Under the pieces are notes generated by a model. That model worked only from the letters and a program-made list of their open reading frames with translations. It did not search any database and was not told the origin of the DNA. A stretch of 64,000 bases of DNA from Onthophagus taurus (taxonomy: Eukaryota; Arthropoda; Insecta; Coleoptera; Scarabaeidae). Both the position numbers and the translations under genes were made by a program. Shown one piece after another: positions 1 through 12,300 of this stretch (positions are counted from its first letter, which is position 1; each line of letters starts with the position of its first letter). The stretch is from positions 30,511,501-30,575,500 of the forward strand of contig NC_091971.1 of NCBI RefSeq assembly GCF_036711975.1, read 5' to 3'.

Positions 1-549
1 ATCGAAAATTTAGGTTTGAAATCTATAGTTTTGAAAATCTTTAATAAAAAACTTAAAATTTTTTCTGTAGGCGAGTTATTAAATGAAGTAATGGGTCGAA
101 TGGGCATGTTTTCCTTATGAAGTTTGGGAAGCGAATACAACCTAGGTATAGTAGGGTTCATGTGAATAAAAAATGAACTGTTGAAAAATTTTTGGTTCTG
201 TAGAAAAGGTGTGTATTCGATCAGAGTCTCCTTACATTGGTTTATTATTTCTCTGATTTTTATATTTTTAAATTTTTATATTTTCATTTTCTTTAGATTC
301 CACACTTTTTAACGTCGCCATTTTTCATCTTTTATCTTCATTTTGTGTATCCATCAGATAACAAAATGCTTTATTCTTTTCCGATTTCCAGTCTACATCT
401 ATTATAGCTTCATTGACTGTAAGTATTTTTCAAATTATTTATGATTTATGAGTTTTTCACTTTTCCTCGTCTTCCTCGTGGTTAGATCTTTTTATATGAT
501 GTTCTTATCGAGTGTTTCTTGCCTTAAAATCTAGATTTCGTTTAAAAAT

Positions 550-585
550 GTCGCTGATGATGGGGTAACCCGAAACTAGTACGAC
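550..585 (+). ncRNA. Hammerhead-ribozyme-like motif 1
   Basis: The order of parts is GTCG (stem I), CTGATGA core, one extra T, GGG-GTAA-CCC (stem II), GAAA core, CTAG palindrome (minimal stem III), TA, CGAC (stem I partner). All stem I and stem II pairs are Watson-Crick. The predicted cut is after the A at 581. Hammerheads with a tiny stem III, active as dimers, are known from Penelope-like retroelements. The base inserted between the core and stem II is not canonical, so activity is uncertain. Confidence 0.55.
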
Positions 586-1152
586 TTTATATAAATAAAT
601 GCACGTTAGAAGTTTTTACATGGTTTTATTTACTTAGGAAATTGTTTAAAATAAGTGGTTACCATAGTTACTTATGGCTACTGCTATTTTTATCATATCA
701 TTCAAATATGAACTAATTAAAAATTTAAAATCTACATCGAAATGTCGCAAAAAATTTAAATCTTCAAACCCGTTTCAGGGATTTTTCCATAAACCTTACT
801 TTACGGACCCACTGTATATCCGAAAATTCGAAGTGTTCGTCTTTTACAATATTTGCAAAGGACTGTTATGTGATAAAACGTTAGGAATTTTATTAACGAT
901 ATTGGTTTAATCGCGAATTTCAGTAAAACCAAAGTTTTTAGGAATAAACTTTAAACTAATTGATTTTTTATTCTAACGATTGTTACAAATGCGGCAGACA
1001 AAACTAACTTAATCTTACAACGACATTGAGAAGCTTTTGTAATAATCGGTTATCTAATTCCTTAATCCTAACATCCTTCTCTAATGGGATCCCCGGTGGT
1101 GCAACATTCCTCCTTTAATTCCAGGACTTCAGCATAGGTGATGCTCCATAAA

Positions 1153-1495
1153 AATGATTTTTCAAAATAATCTTTAATTTTTGAGATATTAATTTTTAAA
1201 CGTAATGAGGCATTTTCTTATTTTTCGGGATCAACAATCATTTTGAACCATTTTAAAAAAATCATAATACATCAAGATTTCAATAAATCAGAATGAAAAA
1301 GTTTATTTTATTTTCTAGCGTGAACAATTATCTCAAAATTTCAATAAATCATTATAAAATTATTAGTATATCTGATTCGAATTATAAGCTTTCTAACGAA
1401 TGAAGCGATTTTTCAAAACACGTTTTAATTCTTGAGATATTAATTTTTAAACATAATAAGACTTTTATTATTTTAGGAATATACTCTGATATTCT
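1153..1495. repeat. Imperfect direct duplication
   Basis: A block with the core TTGAGATATTAATTTTTAAA occurs near 1195 and again near 1432, with similar flanks and about 240-260 bp spacing. It looks like two diverged copies of a dispersed or satellite-like repeat. Confidence 0.4.
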
Positions 1496-1863
1496 GTAAA
1501 ATTTTTAAAAATGTTTTTATTCCTTTGAAATTGATACCACTTCTTGGTTAGCTTTAAAAATTCTTGGAGAATGTTACTAAATCGCTAAATATAGTTGGAA
1601 ACCCCAAAACATCCTCGAGAATGTTTAAAAATCCATCGAAAGAAAAGTTTACACCTTTATTGTATGGTACTATTGAAAAAAATTAGTTTTTATTATTCCA
1701 AAGTTTAAACTAAAAACTACTCGACCAATCATCCTGAAATTTTTTACACATATAAATAGTAATGTCGTTTTAAAAATATGTAGCCAACTATCATTCTCAA
1801 CGCCGTGGTTACAAGATTTGTTTTGAAATCGATTTGGAAAAGTTTGATCAATAAACTACAAAA

Positions 1864-2567
1864 ATGTCAGAGTTTAGCTCCTTTGACATATTAAAATTAG
1901 CCGATCTTCTCCGGCCACCAAAAGATGATAATTCCGATGATGAGGATCAAATTCCAAAACCATCCGTACAAAGTAAGTCGAAAGATTATTTGATCGTTTG
2001 ATATTATTTCCTTCAAACCACTTTAATTTTGATCTTATGACCCAGCAATCGATGCCACAAACTTAAACGAACTTGAATCTGATAAAACTACAAAAACCGA
2101 CAATGAAAATAATGCCGAAAGCGAAGAAGACAGTGATCCCGAGGAGATGGCTAGGAAATATATGGAAAAGGAATGCCCTCAAGCCACAATCGATTGGAAA
2201 AAATCTCCTCAATGGGACGTATCTTATCGACAACAAGTAACACCTACAGATGTTTTTTTGCAGGTAAAAATTGGTTCTTTATGTTATTTTTTTAAAAGAA
2301 AAATTATAGATGGGTGGAAAAACACCAGCGACTTCAAGTTGCGAAGAGATGATTTTAAGCGTACATCTTCCAGGCGAAAAAAGACAAAATGTTGATGTTA
2401 AAATTACAAAGGAACGATTAAATTTAATTTCACCCAATTTTAAATTGGACATTCCGCTACCGCATCCTGTTGATCCACAAAAAGGGAATGCCCAATTCGA
2501 TTCTGAATCGGAAAAATTAATTCTAACTTTATTTTTAGATAGAGAATTCGATTTTGTTAACTTTTAA
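1864..2567 (+). CDS. DNAAF6: PIH1-family axonemal dynein assembly factor (DNAAF6/PIH1D3-like)
   Basis: There are three exons: 1864-1972, 2046-2263 and 2310-2567, with GT-AG introns of 73 and 46 bp. They encode about 194 residues, close to the vertebrate family length. An acidic N-terminus (DDNSDDEDQ) leads into a C-terminal PIH1/CS-like region. Diagnostic strings are VTPTDVFLQMGGKTPA (spanning exon junction 2/3), LPLPHPVDPQKG and the terminal EFDFVNF. The family acts in the cytoplasm with HSP90-type chaperones to preassemble dynein arms for motile cilia or sperm flagella; that role is inferred from homology. The start is the first ATG in frame with the acidic segment. An AATAAA lies at 2682. 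No damage is visible, so the gene looks functional. Confidence 0.9.
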
Positions 2568-2894
2568 TTTCATTTTAGATTTCGTATTATTTTTTATTTC
2601 TAATAATTTTTTATTTATTAAATTTACTATTTGTTTTGTGAGTAAATGCTTACGGTAGTTTATTGAAAGTAAATTACACTTAATAAATATAACAAATTTT
2701 ACAAAAGTATTTATATTTACCTTTATATTTTTACGATAGCGGAAGTGTGATTGTAAAATAAAAACCCTGAACTCCATATAAGGAGTAATAATTTTGAAAA
2801 TTCACACACACAGGGTTATAGATTGAAATCGTCGCCTTGTAAAACGACGACGCCGTTGTAAAAACAATTTCGAGGAAGTAAATCACTTTATAGT

Positions 2895-2902
2895 TATAAA
2901 AG
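2895..2902 (+). promoter_or_regulatory. Possible TATA box of the CRISP gene
   Basis: TATAAAAG lies about 30 bp upstream of a putative start near 2925. About 165 bp further on, a consensus donor (GCAG|GTGCGT, cut after 3093) could end a non-coding first exon. Acceptors near 3320 or 3328 would join it to the exon that carries the CRISP start codon. This is inferred from motif spacing only. Confidence 0.35.
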
Positions 2903-3347
2903 AATCCTTGACACTGGATGGCTGTAAGCAAATATATTTTCATCAGCGTCGTACACGCGTCTTGTTTTCAGTTCCGTTCTTGAACGCGTTTAGTTCGGGT
3001 CAGGCCTTTCGTAGAATTTTTGAAAAAAAAATTTTTGAAAGTGCAGTGACCAAAAACAAATCCACTTTTTGTTACTCTAAATAAGTGTTGCAGGTGCGTA
3101 AATTTAATTTAGCTTAATAGGTATAATAACTGTATGTATACAAACATAATGCAAATTCAGATGAATTTTAGATGATAAGAAAAAAAATAATGAGTTTACC
3201 ATTTTTTTATCTTCTTAGGTGGTCGTTTATGACGAAACGTTCCGCTTAATTTGCATTATAAAAGTCACATGTGTTAAATATCTGTAAAGGAGGAGATTGT
3301 ATCAGCGGAAATTGAAACAGTATTGCAGAGCGAAAATTTGCTGTAAA

Positions 3348-6300
3348 ATGAACATTTTTAAAAGAGTTTTATGCGTTGGATTTTTTATTTTAGTTTTAAT
3401 GTCTTTTATGAAATCCGAATCAAATCAATCAAGTAAGTTTTAAATCAATTTTATTTGCATTAATTTTATGTCGAAAATAAACGATACGTTTTTAATAGAG
3501 AAAAAGTGTTAAATTTTAAAAAATTGTCTGTCATATTTACGAGGGCTAAGCAATAATTCTTGCACCTAAGAAAAGCCTAATTTTCTTATTTCAGGAAATA
3601 TAACAATAAATGGTTTAGGATTAAAAAGATTCTGTAAAAAAATGTTGCGTTCTTGAAGATGTTGAGTTGATTCACAAAGTAATAATAAATTTAAAAAAAT
3701 TATGATGGTCTTAATTTTGAAACTTATACAAAACTTTTATAACAAATTAGAGCTTAAACTTTATTTAAGATTTTAAGAAAATCTGACTATCAATGCAACG
3801 ACAAATGCATTTTTAATAGAGAGAAAATGTTGAAATTATAAAAATATATATTCTCGAGAACTAAACTATAATTCTTGTCCCAAAATAAAGCCTAAATCTT
3901 ATTTCAGGAAATACAAAGATAATTGTTCTAGGATTAAAAGATTCTGTTCAAAAGTTTTAGGGATTTAGATGAATCACTAAAAATAGGATCGTATTAAAAT
4001 TTGATTTTGAAAATAATGAAGTTATTTTTATCAATTTAAATGATTCATTAGTTAAGTATTTAACATGAATGTACCATAACCACAGATAATTTTGCATGCT
4101 ATGTGGTATGGCGGTATTTAATTGTCGATTAAATACTACATTATAAGCAAAGTTTGTGTGTTTAAGATGACTTTACTAAGAGTAGTTTTTTAAGCCATAT
4201 GTGTATATACATATATTGTCTACTGCGATTAATGAAAAAAATATTGTATACAGTATATTTAAAAAGGTGGTTAATATACATATACTGCACGGCTGTATGA
4301 ATCATACTGTATATTTACAATTAAACGTTTTCCAACTGTTTGAGTCAATACAAATATTATATTGTATCAAATCAAGAAATCGCAAAAATAAGGGTTTGTA
4401 CATTAATTTATCTTTTATGTTATCGTTCACTAGACTATCGTGATTTTGAACAGTAAACCGTCGCTAAAAGTGTCTGTATGTTTTATATTCTTGAAATACT
4501 TACTTTAACGAATTGAAAGACGATTTATTTATAAGCAGGATTCGCCCGATTTAAATCACTTGATTTAAAACACGATTTTATTCAATGATTTAAATCAAGT
4601 ATTTTTTTTATATTAATCAATAATTTGAATCAAAAGTAAAATGAAAATAAATATATTCTCTATATAAAAACCGATAAATCAGGCAACTAAAGACTAAGAC
4701 GAACAATAACAATATAAAATGACCGGCAAAAAAAACCGGCCACTATAAATTAGCTACAACTTCAAAGCTGGCTTTCTCGCGAACCGCGCATTCGCTTTTG
4801 ATGATTCTTTTTTTGATGGAAAGGTTGATTCTTCTGTAATAATCCTGCGATAGTAATTTTCATTCAGATTTTAATTTGAGCATATACGGGGTGAAAAAAT
4901 TGAGAAAAACTTTTTTTCTCGAAATTTTTAACACCCTGTGGGGTGCAGCTGCTACAGCAGAGGGTATTACATGGAATCAAACAGTAGTACAGTCTTTTCT
5001 GAGCATTTTGTTTTTTTATTCACTCTATTATCTCTGTTATTAAAGAGGATGCAGTATATTAAAGCTATCGCCTGTGAAAACAAGACGTGTGACAATAGTA
5101 GCTGATGACCGTTTTATTGTTCTTAGCAACCGTAGAACGACAGCTGCAAAAGCTCGGCGTCGTCTTCAAATGGTGCATGTTGTTGATGTAAGTCATAGAA
5201 CCATTCGCTGAAAAGTTGCTGGAAGGCAAGTCTCTTGCAGCAGGTCTGGCTGCAAGAAGGCTGCCAAATGGAGGAAAGTCCTTTTTAGGGATGAGTACTG
5301 GTTTTGTCTACTATCATGGTCGGGAGCGAATGTAAAGACGTTGAAATGAAAGATTTGTGGACTATACAATTATGAAACGCGAATGTTTCGATGGTGGTTC
5401 TGTGATGGTGTGGCCAGAAATTTCCAAAGAAGCCTATACAAATTTTTAATCTTGTTAAAAGTGGCGACCTTGAAAACAAAAACTGGGCACCCGAAACAGT
5501 TTTGCAGAAGCACTTACATTTTCTTAGAAATGATAATTCTTACATAATTACGTACGTCCTTAATTATTGTAAACATCTGTTCTCAGTTCTGGTATACGGC
5601 AAAAACAAAGACAAATCGAAAATTAATAACGTGCGGCATCGAACTGATTAGGTTCGTAATTGATTCCTGAAGAATTGCGGCAAACTCTTCTTCAAGAGCA
5701 ATTCGTAACTCCTGAAGGTTGTCCAGTAGGACAGAACGACGATGAATGCGTCTCTGAAGTTGGCCCCAAAGATGTTCGATAGGGTTAAGGTCCGGGCTAC
5801 ACGCTGGCCACTCCATCCTTTCAATATCCACCTCATCAACATATTCGCTAACCACACGAGCTACGTGCGGTCGCGCATTGTCATGCATTAGCATGAATTC
5901 GTCACCAATAAAATGGGAATGGGGCACGACAGCTTCTTGCAGAATATCTTGGATATAACGGTGGGCATTTATCGTGCCATTTTCAACAAAGATGAGCGCT
6001 GTACGCGTTTTCGTCGAAATACCCGGCCATACCATGACCGAACCTCCATGAAACCCATGGTACCCTTTCCGAAATTGTGCAGGTCGCAAACCTTTCATTA
6101 CGACGTCTCCACACTCGTTCTCGACCATCAGGTGATCGGAAACAAAATCGGGACTCGTCAGTGAAGAGCACCTTACCCCATTGTTCCATTCCCCAATTCA
6201 TATGTACGCGCCTAAATTGAAGACGTGCCCCTAGACCTAGAACTAGAAACATTTGGCTTTAGAAGTACGACTGTTAAGACGGCTAAACCCGAATCATTCT

Positions 6301-9300
6301 AGTTTGATTTAGAAGGCTTGAGTCTACAGACGCACGGCTAGAGCTTGCAATACCGGGATCCCGGACAATTTTGGTCCGGTATTAAAAACCGGTATTGATG
6401 GCAAAATACCGGTATTTCAGTATTATTTTTATTTAGCGCCCTCGATGGCCGGGGACGGCCGAGGTCTTCGAAAACGGCTGTGCTAGTTTGAAGTTGTGCT
6501 AGAAAATGACGTAGATGATTCTTGCTTGTTATCTATCTTCTGTCCGTTTTAAGTGTACATTTTCAAGTGACATTTTTTGACGTTTCATAAAGAAAGTGCT
6601 AGCCGGAGGCGACCGATCGAAAACGGCCGTGTTTGTTTAAAGCTGTGCTGGAAAATGATGTTGACCAAACAGATATTTGTTATCTATATTATATCCGTAC
6701 TAACTTTATTTTTTCAAGTGACATTTTTTGATCAGTGTAAATACCATCTACGAAGACTCTACCTTTGATGACGACAACTTAATGTTCGTATTCAATAAAT
6801 TTGTCATACCTAGCCAACAATAAAATACTTTGCATACAACTATTTTTGGAGTTTTTACTCCATAATGGTGTTTCAGGTCAGTTTGATTCGTGTAGTGTAC
6901 CACCAAGTATAACAGTAGTATGATAAGTCTGAGAAACTACCAATAGCCATTATGTTAAAGTTTCTTTTTTGAATCTGCACCTTTCAAGAAAATTCCAAAG
7001 CAGGGATTTGAAAGAATTTCACAGAGCTTCAGATGATGAGGTGTAATTTCATTTTTTGACGCGGCAGTGAAGTTGAACCTTTGGACCAAGTGAAAGACAA
7101 CAAAACAATAATGGTATCCAGACCTTTAAGTCTATTGGTACTTTGTACAGATTCCTAATATCTTTCCATTTTTTGATTATCTTCTCAGATTCTGTATCTT
7201 ATGCTTTGTTGCTAATCTAAAAATATAGTAGGAATTAACCTGTTGTTAGTAGAGGTGACGCCACAGAGGGGAAAAAAATCTTACAATTAGATATATCTAG
7301 TGATAGTAATTTAGTGAGTAAACTTTTTTATAGTAATACCGGTATTCCGGTTTTAAAAATTTTGAATACCGAATACCGGTATTGAGATTTTGGTCCGGTA
7401 TTGCAAACCCTACGCACGGCTAAACCTGAAACTTTCTAGGTCTACTGTTAGTTCTAGTGCTAGAGTTTGTCTAGTTTTATTTGTTATTCAGCGCTAGGTT
7501 GTTGTATATTTTATTGAACTATAACGGACACTGCGTCCCCCGTATTGATCCGTTATATCGAGGTTTCACTATATCAAATTATATTGACATGTTGCATTTT
7601 ATGTGTAATTTTCTGGCTTTTTCCACTCCTCATTTGTTGCACATATTGGAGTGGAAGAGCCCAAATATTGTGAAGACCCCTCTCTATTGAAGCTGAAAAA
7701 CAAACAATACATAAAAAATGTTTTAAAGTTTGGTTTTTTTGTGAAATCCACCACTGCAAAGCGGTAGCAACTTCCTTGTAGAAAATGGTTCTATTTTCGC
7801 CTCTAGCTTAACTATTAGTGGTAGTAATCCAGTCTTCCTCTTCCATCGTCAAATTATATTTTGTTTTAGTTATATCTAAACTAAAAACAATTAAATGGTA
7901 AGCCCTGTTTTAAAATTTCTGATAAACTTGTATTTGAAACAATGATTATTCCAATTTTTCATCAAATGAACTTTCTAATTTCTTTCACTCTTCTTCAGCA
8001 TCACATAGAGAAGCACCTTTTTTGTAAAGTGTCAAGTCCGTGGGATATTGGAGTTAAGATATTTAAGTAATCTTCTGCAGATCGTTTGGGATTAATATTA
8101 GATACTTTTTGGTATATTATTTGGTATATATTGTAGGGTCAGTTTCGACTTATATGTATTTGCACACAATCCCCCATACTGTACCACCTCACATTGTTTA
8201 AAACTTTTCCATCAGTATATATGTTACCGACAATCTGTATAATCCGGTATTCTATACAATACCTAGGTAATTTATAGTATACCTAAAACGTTTAGATAAT
8301 ATATATGAAATATTATTAATTTTATACTTTGCCTAGGTATTCTATAAAATATCGAAGCTGGTAATGTATGTAAAACGCGAGAACAGACGAGAGAGAATTT
8401 TTGTACTTACTCAATTCTGAGAAGGCAGTAGATCTACGTCTTGTTTTTACCGAATTATTTTGTTTCCTAAGTTTTTAATACTTATTACTTGATTACTTAT
8501 AAGCAAATGACAGTATGTTAGTTAACCCAGAAAAACTTTAAGTTTAATGTATTTTAATTGTGATTTTACTATAGTTACAGAAATGTACTAGGTGCCTTTT
8601 TTTCTACAATAACTTATAGATTATACAAAAGTTTATTATGAGTAAAAATTGATAAATACAGACCAAAATCTATTTATTTTATACATTGCCGGTCGACCAA
8701 CAGGTACTCTATGTAATCCCTAAGAATTGTATACATTACCTAGGTAAAGTATCTAAGAGACAATAATCTTCATAATATTTCATACATTGCCTAGACACCC
8801 CAGGTATTTTAAATATTACCTAGGCATTGTACAGAGTACCTGAATTATACAGATTGCCGGTATCATATACAAGCCATATAGATTTAGCCAGGTGATTGTT
8901 TCTAAAATATTTCACAATTTGAATCACATGCTCTTTGACTTTAGTTACTTGAAGGTCTTTGCAAAGCAAATTTAGAAACTGAGCTGAGCATCTATAAATT
9001 ATAACAGAACCACTAAAGCTTAAACTTCTGGTCTATGTCTTCTCATACTTGTCATATTCGCAGTATATCCGTCACAGATGATGTTACATTACAATTATAT
9101 TTCGCTTTACAAGATGAAATTATTCCATAGGGTTACCAGAGAAAGACTTCCAAAACACTTTATTTTTTCTTCCTCATGAATAACCCTGAATGATGCGTTT
9201 GTATTTACGTGAAAAGATCAAAGTTAAAGGTTAAAGAATAAAGGTTAAGTACGAAAACTAAATTGAGAGATATTGGAAAAAAATTTTTGATTAAAATAAA

Positions 9301-12300
9301 GAAATCATGATTTTTTTCCACCCTGTTTATAAGTTCTAAAAAACCTATTAAATAATTTTAGCAATTTATAAAATAAGAGCTAATCGCCTCGATTTCTTTA
9401 TAAAATTATGCACTATCTCTTCTATACAAACATGTTGATCTGTGTGTATCGACAAAATAGCTAATCTATTCAATCGAACTTGATCTGTTCACTTCCGCAA
9501 ATACGTTTTGATTTGTTTCATAATAGAAATCTTCATTTCTGTTGTCGCAGTAGATACTAATAGTGTGGAAATATCTTTAGAATATAATCGACTAGCCTGT
9601 ATTTGGTCATTTGCGTAACTTAATGTCTTTTGTTTTATCCATCTGCATAACGCTTTCAACCGAATATGTGTTAACTATACGTATTCGGTTCGTCGCCACG
9701 TCACCTATATGTGAGTGACGGGTATGCTTCCAAATATGGGTGACTCCCTTTTTAACCATATTTTTGATTTTGAAAACACAATAATTTTGGACAAGGAATC
9801 AAATTATTACAATAGATTATTCCTTGAAATGTTTCATATTAACGCTGAAAATAATATTGTAAATTTCAAGTTAGATACAGAAGATTTGAGTAATATTTCT
9901 TTTTCAAATAGATAAAAATAAAAGTAAATTAATTTTATTTGTGAAGTAATATATGATTGTCACTTTTCACGTTTTATTTTTCATAAACTTTTTACATCTC
10001 CAATTATTTTTATAAACGTTTTATGGTTTCATTTATGTTATTTCCTTAAGAAACATAATTTGTAAGTAATTAACTTTTATTGTAAGATTGTTATTTTTAG
10101 TTGCTTTTGTATTTTAGTTATACTCTGATGGAGATCGAAATAAACGATCGAAATATTAGTATGAAATAAAATAGTTTCTTTTTAAAAAATAGATCGTCTC
10201 ACGAACAATTATTTAATATCATTCCATACTATTTCATTTTAGCGCTACAATACCATGTCATCTTCTCGTGCTATCATTTCACCTCTATTCAATGAAAACT
10301 ACATTACAACACGTGGCATAATTTTTTTGCTGTATTGTACAGTTCCTTTATTGTACATCTTCAATTTTAAAAATTTGATTGTTAATTCATAATCTGTGTA
10401 AAAATTGTCGACAAGCAAAGTTCGTCTTTCATCAGCAATTTATGTACAAGTTCAATACAAACAAGTAAAGCAAGTTTTCGGCTATGTTAAATTGCTTTCC
10501 GCCGCTGGTAACAGTTTGATACCTCTCCAAGGGACCATTGTCTGATGAAAAGATTTTTTTAATAATTATCTATCAATATATTTAGGAGTGGTAAACTTTT
10601 CCAAGTCTGTTACTCTCTATCGTTTCATTATTTGGAAAATGTAAGTTTGCTGACAGTCATACAAAACGATTCCGGGACATCCTACTACACGGAAATGGAA
10701 AGTTTTAAATAGAACCCGTTGAGTCTAACGAGTGGTGTCTGTACTAGATTTACAACTTATCGAAATCATGATGAAACAATAGAAGACACATATTCAGAAA
10801 ATATTCAATATTATGCAGACGATGTGATGCTGGTAACAGTGAACGAGGGTGATCTCCAGATGTTACAGTACCAGATTTATATATACAGTACGTGTCATAT
10901 GTAACCCCTCCCCTGTCTAATTTAATAACGGTTAATGAAATCGTCATGAGCCCAAAACACATCGATTTTTATTTTTGTCAACTTTGTTTTTTTAAATGGA
11001 ACATTATGTTTTATACGCTTTTCTGCCTTCTATGTTTTTATCCTTTATGGTGCACTCTAGTGTTCCGTCGGTAGTTATTTGGTCGTCAGCAAAACGTAGT
11101 GTGAAACTGTCAAACGTTGGTGAAACTGTTTTAGCGATTATTTCAGATACATTTCCTACTGGAGTCCTTTAGTGATGTGGAATCTATTCTATACTCCTTG
11201 TCCAATTTTGATTTTAACTGTTGCTTGTTGGTAACAATTTCTTACTGCCATTACTATGATCACACTGATGTTCGTTCTACTGATGCTTCTCTATCTTGGT
11301 TTGTGCTGCTAAACGCTTGTTTTAGGTATATAAACACAAGGTGAGAGACACAAAAGAGGTTGTCTATTGTTGATTTTCTAGCCCGAACCCTTCCTACTCC
11401 TCTGCTTTCATATCTCTGTATACTAGGTCTATTTTGTTGACCTGGATCTTACCATATACGTTATATAGTGCCCATCACTGCTATACCTCTGCAATTATAA
11501 CAGTTTTGTCTGTCCCCCATTTATATATGGTGGATATAACGGCTGTATTCCATTCCTTTGCAATTGATTTACCATTAACACAGTTCTGGAATAGTGTTTC
11601 CGGTTGTTGGTATAGTTTTGTTGTTCCACATTTTATACGCTCTACCCGAATTCGGTGCTTTCGTATCTTTGTAAGGCTTTCGTTACATTTTTTATGATTA
11701 TTCTGATTGGAGATATTGTTTTACGTACACTTTCTTATTTATCTTGTTCCTTCAAGAAATTCGGTTAATCTTTTGTTAGTAACTGTTTAAGGTAGGTGTC
11801 TCATTTTCGGTCTTAGGTGTCTTGTCTTGCTCGATCTTGGGGATTTCAAGATTCACCACTTTTTTGCCCACATTTTTTCTCTAACCTTCCCAATCTGTGT
11901 CTGTGCGCTTGTTTGTACAGTAGTTTATGCTCCTTTGATTTTGATGCCAAGAATATTTTCTATTATTCTCTCTTGTCTCTTATTGCATCTTCTATTTCTT
12001 CGTTCTACAAATATGGTACCTTAATTTGTCGGTATTCTTTGTACCCAAAGCTTTTTTGGCTGCTGAGTATATCCACATCTTTCCAAAGTAGTTGTGTTGT
12101 CCATAGTTTTTACATTGCATGTTTTCGGCTTTTTCATCTTATCTAGATTTATATGTATAGTTATTGGGTGCTTTCATCAATTAAGCTATCCAAGTTGTAT
12201 CTTTTCTCTGTTCTCTCCCTCCTTTTTTCAGTGTCCTTCCCCTTGTCATATTATAATCGGTCTACTGCCATTGTCGTTCACCGTTTCCGCTTCGTGTGAT

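Larger units (their letters stand above)
1..1863. other. Upstream AT-rich region without a recognised gene
   Basis: No coding exon was recognised here. The stretch contains one hammerhead-like motif (550-585) and an imperfect direct duplication of about 85 bp (near 1153-1240 and again near 1409-1495). The last 100 bases or so are probably the promoter and 5' UTR of the DNAAF6-like gene. The short open frame at 674-910 has no recognisable domain and is ignored. Confidence 0.5.

Noticed and set aside
5077-6252. A single Tc1 element formed by the two transposase fragments
   Set aside because: The fragments are on opposite strands and both contain the first catalytic region, so they are not halves of one gene.
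9240-9700. Possible tRNA or small RNA gene
   Set aside because: No cloverleaf or A/B box pair was found by eye.
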